Assembly: GCA_009760855.2 (NCBI GenBank)
Contig: WPIO01000076.1
Coordinates: 1-62,000, forward strand
DNA: 62,000 nt
Origin: Cristatella mucedo
Taxonomy: Eukaryota > Bryozoa > Phylactolaemata > Cristatellidae
Direction of reading: 5' to 3'
A program made the position numbers and the translations under genes. Positions 1 through 11,206 of the stretch are shown piece after piece (the first letter of the stretch is position 1; each line of letters begins with the position of its first letter). Below the pieces are notes generated by a model. That model searched no databases. It was not told the origin of the DNA and was given only the letters and a program-made list of their open reading frames with translations.

Positions 1-870
1 AATGCTTGTAGCCTACATCAGGACAGCAACAATCTTGCAAACAAGTAATATTTTCAATCATCTGAGGGTGCTTTATTAAATGTATTAATTGTAATACTAT
101 TCTGTCACAGTTTTCATTCTTGAGTAGAATATGCATACGACTATCTTTGTCAGTCATTTTCACTGTGATGTTTTCACAGCCAGTGGGATGTTCAAGGTTG
201 AAAGCTATCAGTTTCAGTGGTGGGGCTTGCGAACATGCCCCGGAGGCAGTTTTGATGGTACCTGACGCATCGCTTTTAGCAAGAAGTCGTGAAGCCTCAC
301 CCTAATGATCTTCTATCAGCCGGAGATCAAATATGTCATGATTGCATCTGGTGATAGCCAGAGAGATGCATTTGGTAAATCTTGGTACTTTCAAAGCAGC
401 CAATGTATTTGCATTGTACTTATGAAGCCCCTTTGTTATATTCGCATTGGATCTAGATGTAAGTAGTCTCTTACTACCTGAGCTAGTCTCATACTATCAG
501 CATTAACATGACAACATTTTGTGAAACAGAACTTGGCCTCTGGCACAAAGGCTTACACTTACACAAGCCTTAACTCTAAGCGACTTACATCGCCGACGAA
601 AAGGTTATAGCCCATTCAAATTAAGGAATTGACGTAAATCAATTCAAGCCAATTGCTTACAGGTACGTTTTGATGTCAACTCAGGTCTCACTTTGAAGCT
701 TTTTCTGGTTCAGCAGTGGGCGTTGCCTTACATAATTGATGCGTTTTCAATTACTTTACAGACGGCTGTTATTTACTGTTCTATTCGTGTTTCTAGAGCT
801 TTCTGTGGACCTGTCTCAAGTCAAAACTTGCTGTGATCGCTGTTTCCTCTTTAAAAGTGACATGGTCGTT
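1..870 (-). repeat. Old dispersed unit C, left copy
   Basis: On the reverse strand this stretch matches 56,450-57,269 closely and 29,440-30,230 at lower identity (near 88% in the part compared by eye). It includes a LINE-A 3' tail at about 60-100 and module M at 150-395. Nothing in it looks like a host gene; short open frames shift between the copies. Confidence 0.7.
150..395 (+). repeat. Module M, copy 1 of 8
   Basis: This is a roughly 0.2-0.25-kb sequence found eight times in the window. It lies about 50 bases downstream of a LINE-A 3' tail (60-100, same strand). The frame reading G-G-A-C-E-H is kept in several diverged copies, but no start, splice site or common stop supports a gene. Confidence 0.7.
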
Positions 871-879
871 GGGAAATAC

Positions 880-1690
880 CCCCAGTGCATCTATCTGAGT
901 GTTTATGTGAGGTGCTGGTACATAAAATAGACTTGATTCTGAGAGAAAGTAATTGTGTAGTTGTGTATAAAGTTCAATAAAATCCCATTTTTAAAAATAT
1001 ACCTCGGTCCCGTTCCTGCCACTAACTCTTGACCCTTTAGTAACCCTAACTAGGTTCGAGCCATAAAAGCATTCGGCTGGATCACCTGGTCATTGGGCAC
1101 AGATGACACACATACATGAATTCGAGAGTTGCCTATGCTACTTGGCAAGTGCGAAGGAATGCTGCGTCTACCAAGTTTTGTACATACAGCTGTAAAGACA
1201 AGAAAGAAATAATTCTTTGATTGCAATGAAACACTCACTGCATTAGTAAGTACTTATAGCATTCCACATTAAACCAACACTAATTAAGGAGTTTTATGAA
1301 AATAAATGAAGAAATGGCATACTATTCTCATGCACATTATTTAAAAAGCCTAGCTGTTTGGTGCAGAGTATACCACTGGCTAAAAATTTGCGACAGCATT
1401 CATATATTCTTAGCGTGTGGCTACCCCAACGTCGTTTGAGTTTCTTTGACTGTCCATGTGTTAAGTGTCTTTCTGAAGTAGTTACGAATTGTTTGGGAAG
1501 CTATGCATTCTGTAAGAATCTTGCTCGTGAACGAAGACTTTCTAGGATGGACTCACTCACCTCACCTCACGTGCCGATTAGAGAGCAGCATCGATAGATC
1601 TTTCGTGGTACTATTAAGAACAAGGGGATCACTCTTATGCGTGCAGTTTCCACCTGATCAAAGCTGGAGATGTGATTGAATTCATCCACA
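880..1690 (+). repeat. Old dispersed unit B, copy 1
   Basis: This stretch aligns with 27,860-28,640 and 61,410-61,940 on the same strand (diverged, perhaps 70-80% alike) and with 55,600-56,400 inverted (its close arm partner). Shared landmarks are the string around taaccctaa near 1,040, agctgtttggtgcag at 1,348 and ctcacctcacctcac near 1,555. It contains no recognisable gene. Confidence 0.75.
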
Positions 1691-1734
1691 GATCTACTTA
1701 CAAGTTATGCATTTTTTGACCAATATAGTGCTCC

Positions 1735-1945
1735 CTCCATATTTTTCCGATGTTTCTGCATGCGATGTGACTACCTTCATAAGATCTAGCAAAAAGCTCT
1801 TCTCCTAAAGACCCTATACCTTTTCCTCTGTGGTCTTTTCTGGCAGATCAACTAAGCCCTGTAATTACTGAGATTTTTAACGCTTTCAAGTTCTTAAAAT
1901 TGGCAATTGCTAGATTCACACTTCAAAAACCTTAATTGGATGTTG
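1735..1945 (+). mobile_element. LINE-B fragment, plus strand
   Basis: Translation from about 1,744 gives F-S-D-V-S-A-C-D-V-T-T-F-I-R-S-S-K-K before a stop. This closely matches the minus-strand LINE-B copy at 3.6-3.9 kb (F-S-E-V-S-A-C-H-V-A-T-L-I-R-S-S-K-K). It is the segment just ahead of the reverse-transcriptase domain in CR1/L2-group elements. It is a short broken piece lying head to head with the minus-strand copy that follows. Confidence 0.6.
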
Positions 1946-1989
1946 CACAATACAATTTGTCTCCGTTTGTAACTCAAAAAATTCATAAG

Positions 1990-3885
1990 AACCATGTGGG
2001 CGTTACGGAGCACAGTTTTGAATAGCTCACTCACAGACTAAGCGGCTTTCTGGACGGATTCGGTAACCTACATTATTCATCTCACTCAAAAAAGAAAGAG
2101 CGGGAAGAAAAGCAGACATAGGAGAGCTTTTGAGGTAGTGAGAAACATGGAAGTAGCTCAGGACCGCTGAAAAGGATAAGCCGTAGTCGGCAGTACGAGA
2201 GCAGTTGTCGTTGAGTAAGATTTGTGGAAGCGAGTTCCACAGTCTATGACCTGCAGAGCTACAGCTTCTGTCGCCAACGGTCTTTTAGCAGAGAAATGGA
2301 ACCACTCATTTATTGTCCACACAGGATCTAAGGGTGTAAACAGGCTGAACATGATGCAGCAGTTCAGCTCGGTACGAAGGAGCCAAGCCGTGGCGGGCCT
2401 TGTGGGTCAGCCTAGGAACCTTGCTATGAATCCTTTGGTCGACCTGAATCCATCTTTGCTCTTTTAGGTAAGGGTACACGTGCTCAAACTTCTGGGACTT
2501 AAAGACTAGTCTTGCTGCCTTATTCGCAGTCAGCTGCAGAAGCCTGTAACTTTTTTTGGTAGCCAAATGAGTTGGGAATTTCAATAATCAAGCCCAGACA
2601 GATCTAAGGGGATAGTTACATTTTTTGCAAGCCGCTGTGGAAGACAGCTCCTAATCTAAAAACGGGATGGGACGTGATGGCTAGCTGCAAAAGCAGTCTT
2701 CTGAATGAAGCTTCTAAAATTGAGGCAGTTGTCGAAAACGATACCTAAATTTCGAGCATGTGGTGATTGTCATACAACGACATCACCAAGTGGAAAATCA
2801 AAGCCCTTTAACTCAGACACGCTTAGTTTGTCCTATGAGCAGTAGTTCGGTTTCATCGTCATTTAATTTAGGAAGTTTTCCGACATCCAGGATCAACTAT
2901 CGGCAAGGCAAGCGTTCGATTTTTTTAGCAAATAAATCATATTCTGACGGTTTGAATGACACATGAAACTGAGTATCCTCAGCATACAAGTGATATTCTA
3001 TTCCACGGGCCTTAATCACTTTTCCCACAGGTCGTGTATAAATGGAAAACAGCGATACAGACCTTTGTGGGACTCCACTGGTGACCTAACTCTCGTGTAT
3101 GACCTGACCCCCATACGACAAGCATAGACTACAATCGGACAAGTATGATGTAAACATTCCAGTCCTTCGTCTGCAAGACTGATCTTTGTACTCAGTTCTT
3201 TAAGCAGATTATCGTGATCAATGGTGTTGAAGGCAGCAGACAGCTCAAGCAGAGCTAGGGCAGTGGAATTCCTGTCGTCGTTACTACGGCGAATATCATT
3301 GTAACACGGAGGAGAGCAGTTTGAGTGAAGTGCTGCCTCTTCAACCCTAATTAAAATCTTTCTGACATGCCATTCTTTTGAATACGTTCAACAGGCTGCT
3401 TAGCAACAACTTTTTCAAGAATCTTTGACAAGAAACGAAGAAGGGAAACAAGGCAATCGCTTGCAAGGACCTATGCGTCTAATCCCTCATTTTTTTAGTA
3501 TGGGTCTAACAATTGCCGATTTGAAAGACTTGGGGACGACCTCTTTGCCCAGAGAAGCATTAACCAATTTTGCTTATTTCAGAACTAAGTTGGTCTGATA
3601 GTGAAGACCACAGAGATGAGGTATTTGGTCTTCAGGGGACAAACTCTTTTTGCTGGACCTTATTAAGGTAGCAACATGGCATGCAGAAACCTCGGAGAAC
3701 CTTGTGAGGAAGGTCACAGATTGTGGACCAGCGATCGCTGTAGTCGGAGGGGGCCTAATTGAGGCACGAATGTGCTCAACTTTTTTAGTGAAGCAGGCTG
3801 AAAACATTTCAGTTGAGTCCTTAATATCTGGGTAGTCAGACCTCTCAGTATTGGCCTGTAAACGGTTTACTGATGACCCCCTACT
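1990..3885 (-). mobile_element. LINE-B non-LTR retrotransposon, decayed
   Basis: The minus strand reads through a CR1/L2-type reverse transcriptase in order. A pre-RT segment lies at 3,600-3,850. Motif A reads L-S-A-A-F-N-T-I-D-H near 3,213-3,245. The catalytic motif is degenerate Y-A-E-D near 2,975-2,987. The C-terminal part, with A-A-R-L-V-F-K-S and a L-A-P-S-Y motif, spans 2,584-2,306. Stops and frame changes make it inactive, and there is no endonuclease domain, so it is 5'-truncated. The right arm keeps only its 3' end (54,972-55,243) because of a deletion there. Confidence 0.8.
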
Positions 3886-3889
3886 TCGG

Positions 3890-4098
3890 ATGAAAAAAGA
3901 AACCTTTGCAGCAAGTGTAAAATGCATAGAGAAAGATTGCAGTATCCGAGGGCATTTAATCAAGTGCCTTATTATTATTATTAATATTTTCACCATTCAG
4001 TCGTATTTACCTTAGCAGCGAATGTAAAGCGCCTAGAAACAGATTGAGTTATCTGAGGCCGCTTTAACAAGTGCAATATTATTGTTATTATTATGATT
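3890..4098 (+). repeat. Two LINE-A 3' tails in tandem
   Basis: Two LINE-A 3' ends lie head to tail: about 3,890-3,992 and 4,005-4,098. Each ends in an ATT-rich microsatellite. The second shows the family stem-loop, with taaagcg at 4,025 pairing with cgcttta at 4,060. No LINE-A coding sequence is attached. Confidence 0.7.
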
Positions 4099-5091
4099 AC
4101 AACTTTGTTAACATGTGCCAATCACTAGCAGGTTCTTTCAAGATTGGAATTCGTGCATGTGCCCTTTACTTTCTTACGTGTGTACCTTGAAATTAGTATA
4201 CATGCGTTACGTTCCTAAACATACATGATTAGACTAGACACATCCTAATTAGTTCACTGTGATTGTAAAAAATATTGACAGGCTAAAGTGTACAGTATTG
4301 TTGCTTGGAATTGCATTCCACAAATCGACGAAGTAATTGTGAGACATGTGAGTAGTCCATGTTTTTCAAACAAAATCCAGTCAACCTGTCGAAGCAAGTA
4401 ATGAGCTTTCGTGGATGTTTATCTCTCTCTACAGTCGTATTTCTTTAAATGGGATTTTGTCTTAGGCTTCACGTAGCCGTAAGTAGAACGCTTTTACTGG
4501 ACTTGGCAGACTCCTATTGCTATACTGCCTGAGATGATATAAATGTCACTGCAGTATGAAACTGCAAAAGAATGGTTATAGGTTTCTATGACTTCACCCG
4601 CATCAGGAGGCACGTAGTAATGAAACTAATAATACCCTCGGATAGCATCTCAGAGAAGGAATATCTCCTAGAAACGTTTACGGAATCTGCATCGGAAGCA
4701 TTACTAAACTGTCGCTGGTTAAATGGATGTGGTTGATGGGTATTATGGTTTCCAGTGAAATTAGCTGCTGCTGAACTGATACGTTTACAAAAAGATGCGC
4801 GGCCTTACTCACATGGTCTTACTGCCATTGTCTAATAGGTTTTTCGTGTCAATATCAAATTAAAGGCTTTTAGAAAGGACGCCATTCTACATTGAAGACG
4901 AAAATGAAAAAGCCAGAACAGTTTCTCCTCATAACATTTTCTTACACACTACATCGATCGTGTACGTGTCATTTTCCTATATCATATCTGCAAAAGAAAA
5001 TCTTAAAGAAACTAAGGCTTTTCTTAACAATCATGGTTTTAATCAATTTATTTCTGCCAGAGATAGGATCTTTTAAAAGAGACTTCTTATT
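4099..5091 (+). repeat. Old units D and E, left copy
   Basis: The stretch 4,100-4,460 aligns with 58,060-58,420 (shared caatcactagc and ctttactttcttacgtgtgt). The stretch 4,980-5,090 aligns with 27,462-27,580 and 61,095-61,215. Similarity is well below that between the arms. No gene is seen. Confidence 0.6.
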
Positions 5092-6612
5092 TTAAAAATA
5101 ATAATAACTCCTGATAAAGCGCCCTCGGAGAACTAAATCACTGTTTAGGTACTTTACATTTGCAGCATAGTAAACACGATCAAATGATGAGTGGTAGCAT
5201 GCTTGCTAAAAACATTAATAAGAGGGGTAAGGGGCTATACGCCCCAGGTAGGCATGCTAGTATTGTTTCTGGCAGCATGCCGCAGTGCCATCACACATGC
5301 ACGTAAAGGACGAATCACATGGACCTAGTAAATACTGTCATAACTAGGTGCGTTTTTATTTATCTTTTAACGGTGTCAAGTCAGGGAATATCTTGAAACA
5401 TGTCCGGACTGGGTTCAAGGCTTTGGGAGCATACCAACTAAATACACGGTCTCCAAGCTATTTGAAGTTTGTATGACATGTAATTGAAAAGTTAGATCTC
5501 GAAAAGCGGGAAGTACGATGCTTTGCCCAGTGGGGGAGTTGACCTGACAGGTAGGCTGGAGCCAACGAATGATTTGACCTCAAAGTGAGCAAGATAACCT
5601 TGTAATAATAATAACAATAATGCACTTTGATAAAGTGCCCTCAGAGAACTCGATCTCTTTTTAGGCGGTTGACATGTGCTGCAAAAGGAAGCACGATTGA
5701 ATGGTGAGTAATATCATCCTTGTCTACCATGAATGACATGGTTAGGGGTTACATGCACAGGGTCAGCATGCAAGTTTGGTTATTGGCAGCATGTACAGTG
5801 TCAGCTCGCATTAGCACATGAAGAGCGATTCACAGGAACCCACTAAATGCTTTCCTAATTAGGTGTGTTTTTTTACGTTCTTTTTAATTTTGGTCCTATC
5901 GGCGGATGTTCCGACTCAAGTCGGGAGGCAGTTCCAGGCTTTGGGAGCATGCGAACTAAATTCACGGTCTCTAAAAGATTTGAGATTTGTAAGAGGTATT
6001 GGTAAACTGTTGGATTCCGAAAAGCAGGTCGTACGGTTCTCGGCCTGATGGGGGAGTATATGTGAGAGATAGGCTGGAGCAAAAAAATGAAGTGACCTAA
6101 AAGTGAGCAACAAAACCTTGAAGTCGATCTGTTTCTTGACTGGTAGCCGATTTAGGTTGGCAAAGTGGCGTGACACGGCAACTGAGACGCTCACAACAGA
6201 CAAGCCTAGCTGCCGAGTATTGCACCAAATGTAGTCGCCTGATTGCACATGCCCGTAGGCCAGCAAGCAGTGAGTTACAGAGGTCAAGACGGTATGTCCC
6301 AAATGCAACCTTCGCCCAAACCCATTGCTTGACTGGTAGCTAGTGCATGTCGGCGAGAAGTGGTTTGATTAGGTAAATGCTAAGCTCACGAAAGACAAGC
6401 CCAGATAGAGTTTTGCACCAGATTAAAGTGCCTGATAGTGCACACTGGTAGGCCAGAAAGCAGTAAGGAACATAAGACAAGACGGGCTATCGCAAATTCG
6501 TAGAATTACTTAAATGTGGAATCCCTTCCTAATCAAGCCCGATTATAAGCTGTGTTATTTAGCTGAAAGTAGGCAGTTTTAATCTTGGAGCCGATTTCCT
6601 TAAACTGTTTCA
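5092..6612 (-). mobile_element. LINE-A remnant split by a second LINE-A
   Basis: On the minus strand an outer LINE-A 3' part occupies 5,092-5,601 and about 6,313-6,612. A second copy occupies 5,602-6,312, starting with its own (aat)n tail at 5,602. The inner copy is bordered by taaccttg and caaccttc, a plausible imperfect target duplication. The inner copy encodes the LINE C-terminus, with V-K-K-Q-I-D-F-K-V and a P-A-Y-L-S-H motif in broken frames. The same nesting is present in the right arm at 53,691-54,971. Confidence 0.75.
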
Positions 6613-7425
6613 CCACCTCAGCTTGTAATTAAAACCAACATGAAACATTCAAATGATGCAATAAGAATTTATTTAGCACCAAAATTCAGTATTCCAATTC
6701 CTTCTGGTTTTAAAATTTGCATGATCTTAACGTTTAAAAAGTTCTTTCGAAGTAAAGCCACCTTGCTTTCGGTGTATTCAATTCTCATCTTCAGCATTAG
6801 CAGCTTTTAGTGCTTTTTTTGTTGCCTTCTTATGGTACTGAGTCTTTTTCCATCACCATCTACAAAGTATTAAACATATGGCTGCTGACATATGGTCAGG
6901 AAAACACGGCAACATTAGATTAAAACGACATGACATTATCACTATCAGTATGCTTTGAAACGCCCGATAACTACAATAAAGCACGTGGCGTAACTTACAC
7001 TCTCTTCGTCGTTTGGAAATAAATGCAGTATATGATTTTGAGTTTGAATCGCTACATACTCTCATTTCAACCCAATCTCACGGTAAAACTAGAACAAATA
7101 GTACCACAAGTATATTCAAAGAATCACCATTGACTCATTATGTTTACCGAACTCTGAATGATCAATAACCAGTCAATGCAAAGTTCAAGTAAAAGCGACC
7201 TACATTTGTATTTGTTAGAGAAATCCCGAATCAATCAGAAACCTGGTTCAAAACGAGCTTATGCACTACCAGAAGAGATAGCGTTCTATATATTTTAAGG
7301 AGTTTCCGTGAAGAATTAAATTTGTACCGAACATATCCATTTCTTTGATTACTATAAATAGCAAAGGATATTGGGAATCAGCAATAACCACTCATTTGAA
7401 ATACTAAAGCTGATTGTTACTTGTG
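6613..7425. other. No recognisable feature
   Basis: This is A+T-rich sequence shared with the right arm (about 52,895-53,690). I find no gene, repeat family or RNA in it. Confidence 0.5.
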
Positions 7426-8425
7426 GAAGGGAGTTCCGCAGTCTAATACCTGAAGAGCTAAAGCTTCTGTCATTAACGGTCTTTCAGTGGAGGAACCAAA
7501 CAGCTCACCTATTGTCCATATAGAACTTAACGGCACGAAAAGGCTGGAACTGATGCAGCAACTCAGCTATTCACCGAGAACCCAAGTGGTGGCCGGCCTT
7601 CTGGGTCAGCTCGAGAACTTTGCACTGTATCTGTTGATCAATCGGCGGCCATGCTAGCCCATTTAGCAAAGAAGACACGTGGTCAAAGCTATGTGACTTG
7701 AAAACTAGCCTTGCTGCCATATTCACAGCCATGTGCCGTGGCCTCGTCGCTTGTTTTGGTAGCCCAGCCTAATGGAATTACAATAACAGAGCCGAGACAC
7801 GACCAAGAAGCTAGTAAAATGTTTCGCAAGCCACTGTGGAAGACAGCTACTAATCTTGGATAGGGATCGGACGTGATGGCTACCAGTAGAAGCAGTTTTC
7901 TGAATGAAGCTTTTACAATTTAAGCATCTGTCAAAACCGACAACCAAATTTCGAGCACGTGGAGATAGTCAGCCGACAGCATTACCTATTACAAAAGGAA
8001 AGCCTTTTAATCCAGCTACACGCTTAGGGTGTCCTCTGAGCAGCAGTTTGGTTCTATCGCATTTCGTTTTAAGAAGTTTTCCGACATCCAGTATAGATTG
8101 TCGGTAAGGGAAGCATTTAATTTCTCAGTTACTGCAGCAGATTCCTATGGTTTGAATGAAAATTAAGCTGAGCATTATCAGCTTTAAAGGGAAACCCTAT
8201 TCCACGGGCCCTAATCACTTGCTCTAGAGGTTGAGTATAAATGGAGAAAAGCGAGGGACCGATGATGGACCTTGAGGGACTCTAAAGGCGAACGTCAAAA
8301 GTCGTCTCGTGTGTGAGACTTAACACTTAACGACTCTACTAACAGCCACTGGTTTCGCATGAAAATTAGGCCCACCGTTTGGAACGGCACTTGGTCGGCA
8401 CAAGCTCAGCGGTACTTGAGACTAT
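7426..8425 (-). mobile_element. LINE-B remnant, left arm
   Basis: The minus strand encodes LINE-B reverse-transcriptase C-terminal sequence. A segment around 7,723-7,947 reads V-V-G-F-D-R-C-L-N and C-Y-C-N-S-I, equivalent to the F-D..L and R-L-D-Y-C-N-S-L motifs of CR1/L2 elements. The catalytic motif near 8,190 is degraded to F-N-A-D-N. Many frame changes make it inactive. Its partner is at 51,860-52,890. Confidence 0.75.
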
Positions 8426-8616
8426 CGTAAATACAGGTAAGGTTCTAGCATGGCAATCAACAAAGGTGTAAGTTTAAAAGAATCTTAAATATATAATCAT
8501 TTTGCATTATTTTTTTGCGGTAAGAGTCTGCTAGCATACACTTTTTGTGGTCGAATCTAATTGTACGTAGGAGTCATTATTGCATGCGACGGCGTTAAGG
8601 ATTTCACCTCCAGTTC

Positions 8617-8875
8617 TCACCCACCTGGAAGGGAACTCAAAGCTTCATTTAGTACGACTTCCAGAGTTTCTGCTGAAGCTTCCTAAAATCAAAACAGCAA
8701 AGATTTTAGAACATTCTCGCCTTTTTATTTATTAGGTTAGAACATATTTGTTCATTAAATTAATGCGGTATGTGACATGTATTTTTTTTATAAAGCATAA
8801 ACTGTATTGGGTTACCTGCATGCATGCCATTACCACCAGAATTGCGAAAAGGATGAAAGCCAGGAGAAACTTCAT
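8617..8875 (-). CDS. Candidate small secreted peptide gene, left copy
   Basis: The function is unknown. Two minus-strand exons are proposed, 8,875-8,816 and 8,682-8,617, split by a 133-bp intron with GT..AG ends (cag|gtaacc donor, gattttag acceptor). Together they give 41 residues. The first exon is a perfect 20-residue signal-peptide core starting M-K-F-L-L-A with a long run of I, L, V, F and A. The second exon begins E-A-S-A, a likely cleavage site, then a short acidic segment ending L-P-G-G before TGA. The ATG sits in a reasonable context (ggccATG). An acceptor-like ttttcag lies just upstream of the ATG, suggesting a 5' UTR intron. A strong donor-like cag|gtgggt overlaps the last codons, so the real product may continue into a further exon. 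The right-arm copy is equally intact, with only A6 changed to V. Confidence 0.4.
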
Positions 8876-9234
8876 GGCCGATATTTCCGAATGTGGCGTA
8901 AACTGAAAAAAAATTACAACAGCCTTTTCCTAGCAAAAGCAGGTCAAAAATTTAACGGAAACACTAAAAATGCTTAAGGTGGTAGCCTCCGAAATAAGGG
9001 GCGTAGGTACACACAAAATGGTCAATTTATTTGAAATTCGCATATTAAAGATAAACTAGTAATAAATGCAAGATCAAATTTTGGTGGTTGTAATATGACT
9101 ATAACGTGGTCAATAAAATTATTCTGTAAGACCTACTGAAACCGAAAGTCGTACATCGAGCTCAAAAAATAACTTTCTATGACAAATAACTGAGCCTAAA
9201 CTGCGGTTTTCTGCTTAAATCTGCGAATATAAGC

Positions 9235-9460
9235 TACTCAGCCCTAAACCGACCTTTAGAAAAATACCCGGAGAATAATAAAACGTAAACAATTCCCGGA
9301 AATTGCACGCCCCTCGAGATCACACGTCCGACTGGTAGTATAACAAGATAATAAAAGAGTAAACCCCTATCGGCTGGGTGCGTACTACCGCCTCTGTTTC
9401 CCCGCCCCGCTGATAGCAACCGGCGGTAAACGGCATTCCAAGGCCCACTCCTTATTTACT
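9235..9460. promoter_or_regulatory. CpG-rich, GC-box promoter-like segment (left)
   Basis: This is a locally C+G- and CpG-rich island in A+T-rich surroundings. It has a ccccgccccgc GC box near 9,402 and several further CG steps. It lies about 0.4-0.6 kb upstream of the small secreted-peptide exons on the minus strand and is kept in the right arm at 50,850-51,075. A TSS cannot be placed; a first non-coding exon here is inference. Confidence 0.35.
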
Positions 9461-10730
9461 TGGCAGAAATCTGTTTACATTATAATTTTTACATCGGATC
9501 ACAAACCGGAAGTGACTCATTCGGCCAGTTGACGAACATTAGGGATAAGACATCTGGAGAAGACTCGTTAGTACGTATCGGACATCCGAAATCTGCCAGG
9601 ACAAACTTAATTGGCAGCCGGCTTTCCTGCGACAATGTCAAACTCAGTCCTAGTAGCATTAGCTCAGTTAATACAAGTTACCAGAATGTACAGGCTCAGC
9701 GATGTCATTCATGGTCTACTTAGTGTGAATATACAGCAGAAATGAGAGAGACACCCAACTACAACGAACGCCAGGCCAGCATATTTATTTCTGATCGAGC
9801 GGGTAGACAATGCTGAGTTTGAGGTAATAGACGTTCTCAATTTCTGCAGCACACTGCTAAGAATTTGACTTAGTCAACTCAACGCAGTCTTTTTCACCAA
9901 TGAAAGTATTTTTCTTCTACGGCTACGCGACTGTAGTAGCAGGTTCCTCTCTCCAAAATAGGAACACAAACAACGTCTTTTCTTTTTAATGCTCTTTTTG
10001 ACTGTGGTGATCACGGCTAGCGTTGCTCAGTATTTCTAGACCAAGCAATACATTACAGTTTAAGTCTTATGGTAATTTGGGTGGGCTACTGTAAGCCTTG
10101 CATTGAAAAGGAAATCTTCAAACGCTCATAAATGATACTAATTGTACAGGATTAATGGAATCGATATACGTATACAGCTAACCTAGCATTATGTCTAAAA
10201 ACATATAACTAGGTTAAATACCAAAGTCAGAGAATTTGGTGATATATATATTATTCTAGATAAGCACTCTAAGCGTAGAAAATCATTTTCTCGGTCTCTA
10301 TGTGATGCAATGGTAATTATCGGAATCAGGTTTCAGTTAAAAAAAACATCCTAGCAAGAACATTAAACGCAAACCTATTCAATACAATCACGACCTGCTG
10401 AGCTGTGGGGTTGCTAAGACCCGTTCCATCGGAAGAATACCATACAATTTAGGTATGCATTAATTAATACGGTCGAAATTAAGTCCCCACAGGAGTAACT
10501 AACAAAACTAAATACCACAAATCTGGCCGCATGACTGATTCCCAGAGTTGGACGGTACCTCCATACATCAATGCAAAAGCGAAGGCATTCAGGCAACAGC
10601 TATGTTTTACCTCAATTAGGACGATCTGTTGTATGAAGCTGTCATGCAAATCGTGAACAGTTACAGGGCTGAGGCCCCGCATTTTTCAAAATGATGGTTT
10701 CATAATTATCAGAATTGTCAGTCGGGCAAG
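9461..10730. other. No recognisable gene; shared arm sequence
   Basis: An open frame without an ATG start runs over 9,460-9,723 and its reverse is also open. Neither shows a known domain. The rest is A+T-rich sequence shared with 49,574-50,849. Confidence 0.4.
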
Positions 10731-10738
10731 CTCTCAAC
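10731..10738 (-). other. Unoccupied hAT target site
   Basis: The eight bases ctctcaac (gttgagag on the minus strand) correspond exactly to the target sequence that flanks the hAT element in the right arm (46,345-46,352 and 49,566-49,573). Sequence on both sides is contiguous here, so this arm shows the state before insertion, with no excision footprint. Confidence 0.9.
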
Positions 10739-11206
10739 TGATGCATTAGTTATGGAATAGCTTCGGAGGCGGTTTTAAAGGTAAATTACAAATACGTCCT
10801 TGAAAAAGAAATTAAGCCCGTATCCAAAAGGGTCTACATAAACTAAATCCAGAATACTCACGGCTTTTTACGTGATAGCCTGAGGTATAGACCGCCAAAA
10901 GCCTATGGTAATTGATCCATCTGTCGAGTAATGTGACGGTTTATCTGGCTGTCCAAGTTTGAGTGCTCGTTAAAACGAACGTTCTTGTGAAAATATTTAG
11001 CATAGAGCAACACTTCGTATGCTGAAATGGTGTGTAGAGGTGCAAGTAAACAGAAGTCCAGCCAGTATGACAGCTTTTCCAACAATTACTAACCATTCTC
11101 TTTCCATCAGTTAATGTCAGAAACCAGTTTTTCTTGTAGTGTCATGAAGTGGGCCTTGATAAAAATTGATAGGAAGCTTCTATTCCACAGGTGAACCTGA
11201 ATGATG
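10739..11206. other. No recognisable feature
   Basis: This sequence is shared with 45,877-46,344. A 60-codon frame at 10,903-11,085 (minus) is conserved between the arms, but no more than neighbouring DNA. Confidence 0.4.

Noticed and set aside
120-305. 61-codon frame with G-G-A-C-E-H as a peptide gene
   Set aside because: It belongs to module M, which follows LINE-A tails in eight places. Starts and stops differ between copies, so a shared protein is unlikely.
1036-1050. Telomere-like taaccctaac string
   Set aside because: It is a single short match repeated only because unit B is repeated; there is no tandem telomeric array.
1050-1070. tRNA TpsiC-like ggttcgagcc
   Set aside because: No acceptor stem, D-loop or anticodon arm can be folded around it.
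9460-9723. 87-codon frame conserved between arms as a gene
   Set aside because: It has no ATG start and no domain, and its conservation is no better than that of neighbouring duplicated DNA. Kept only as unexplained sequence.
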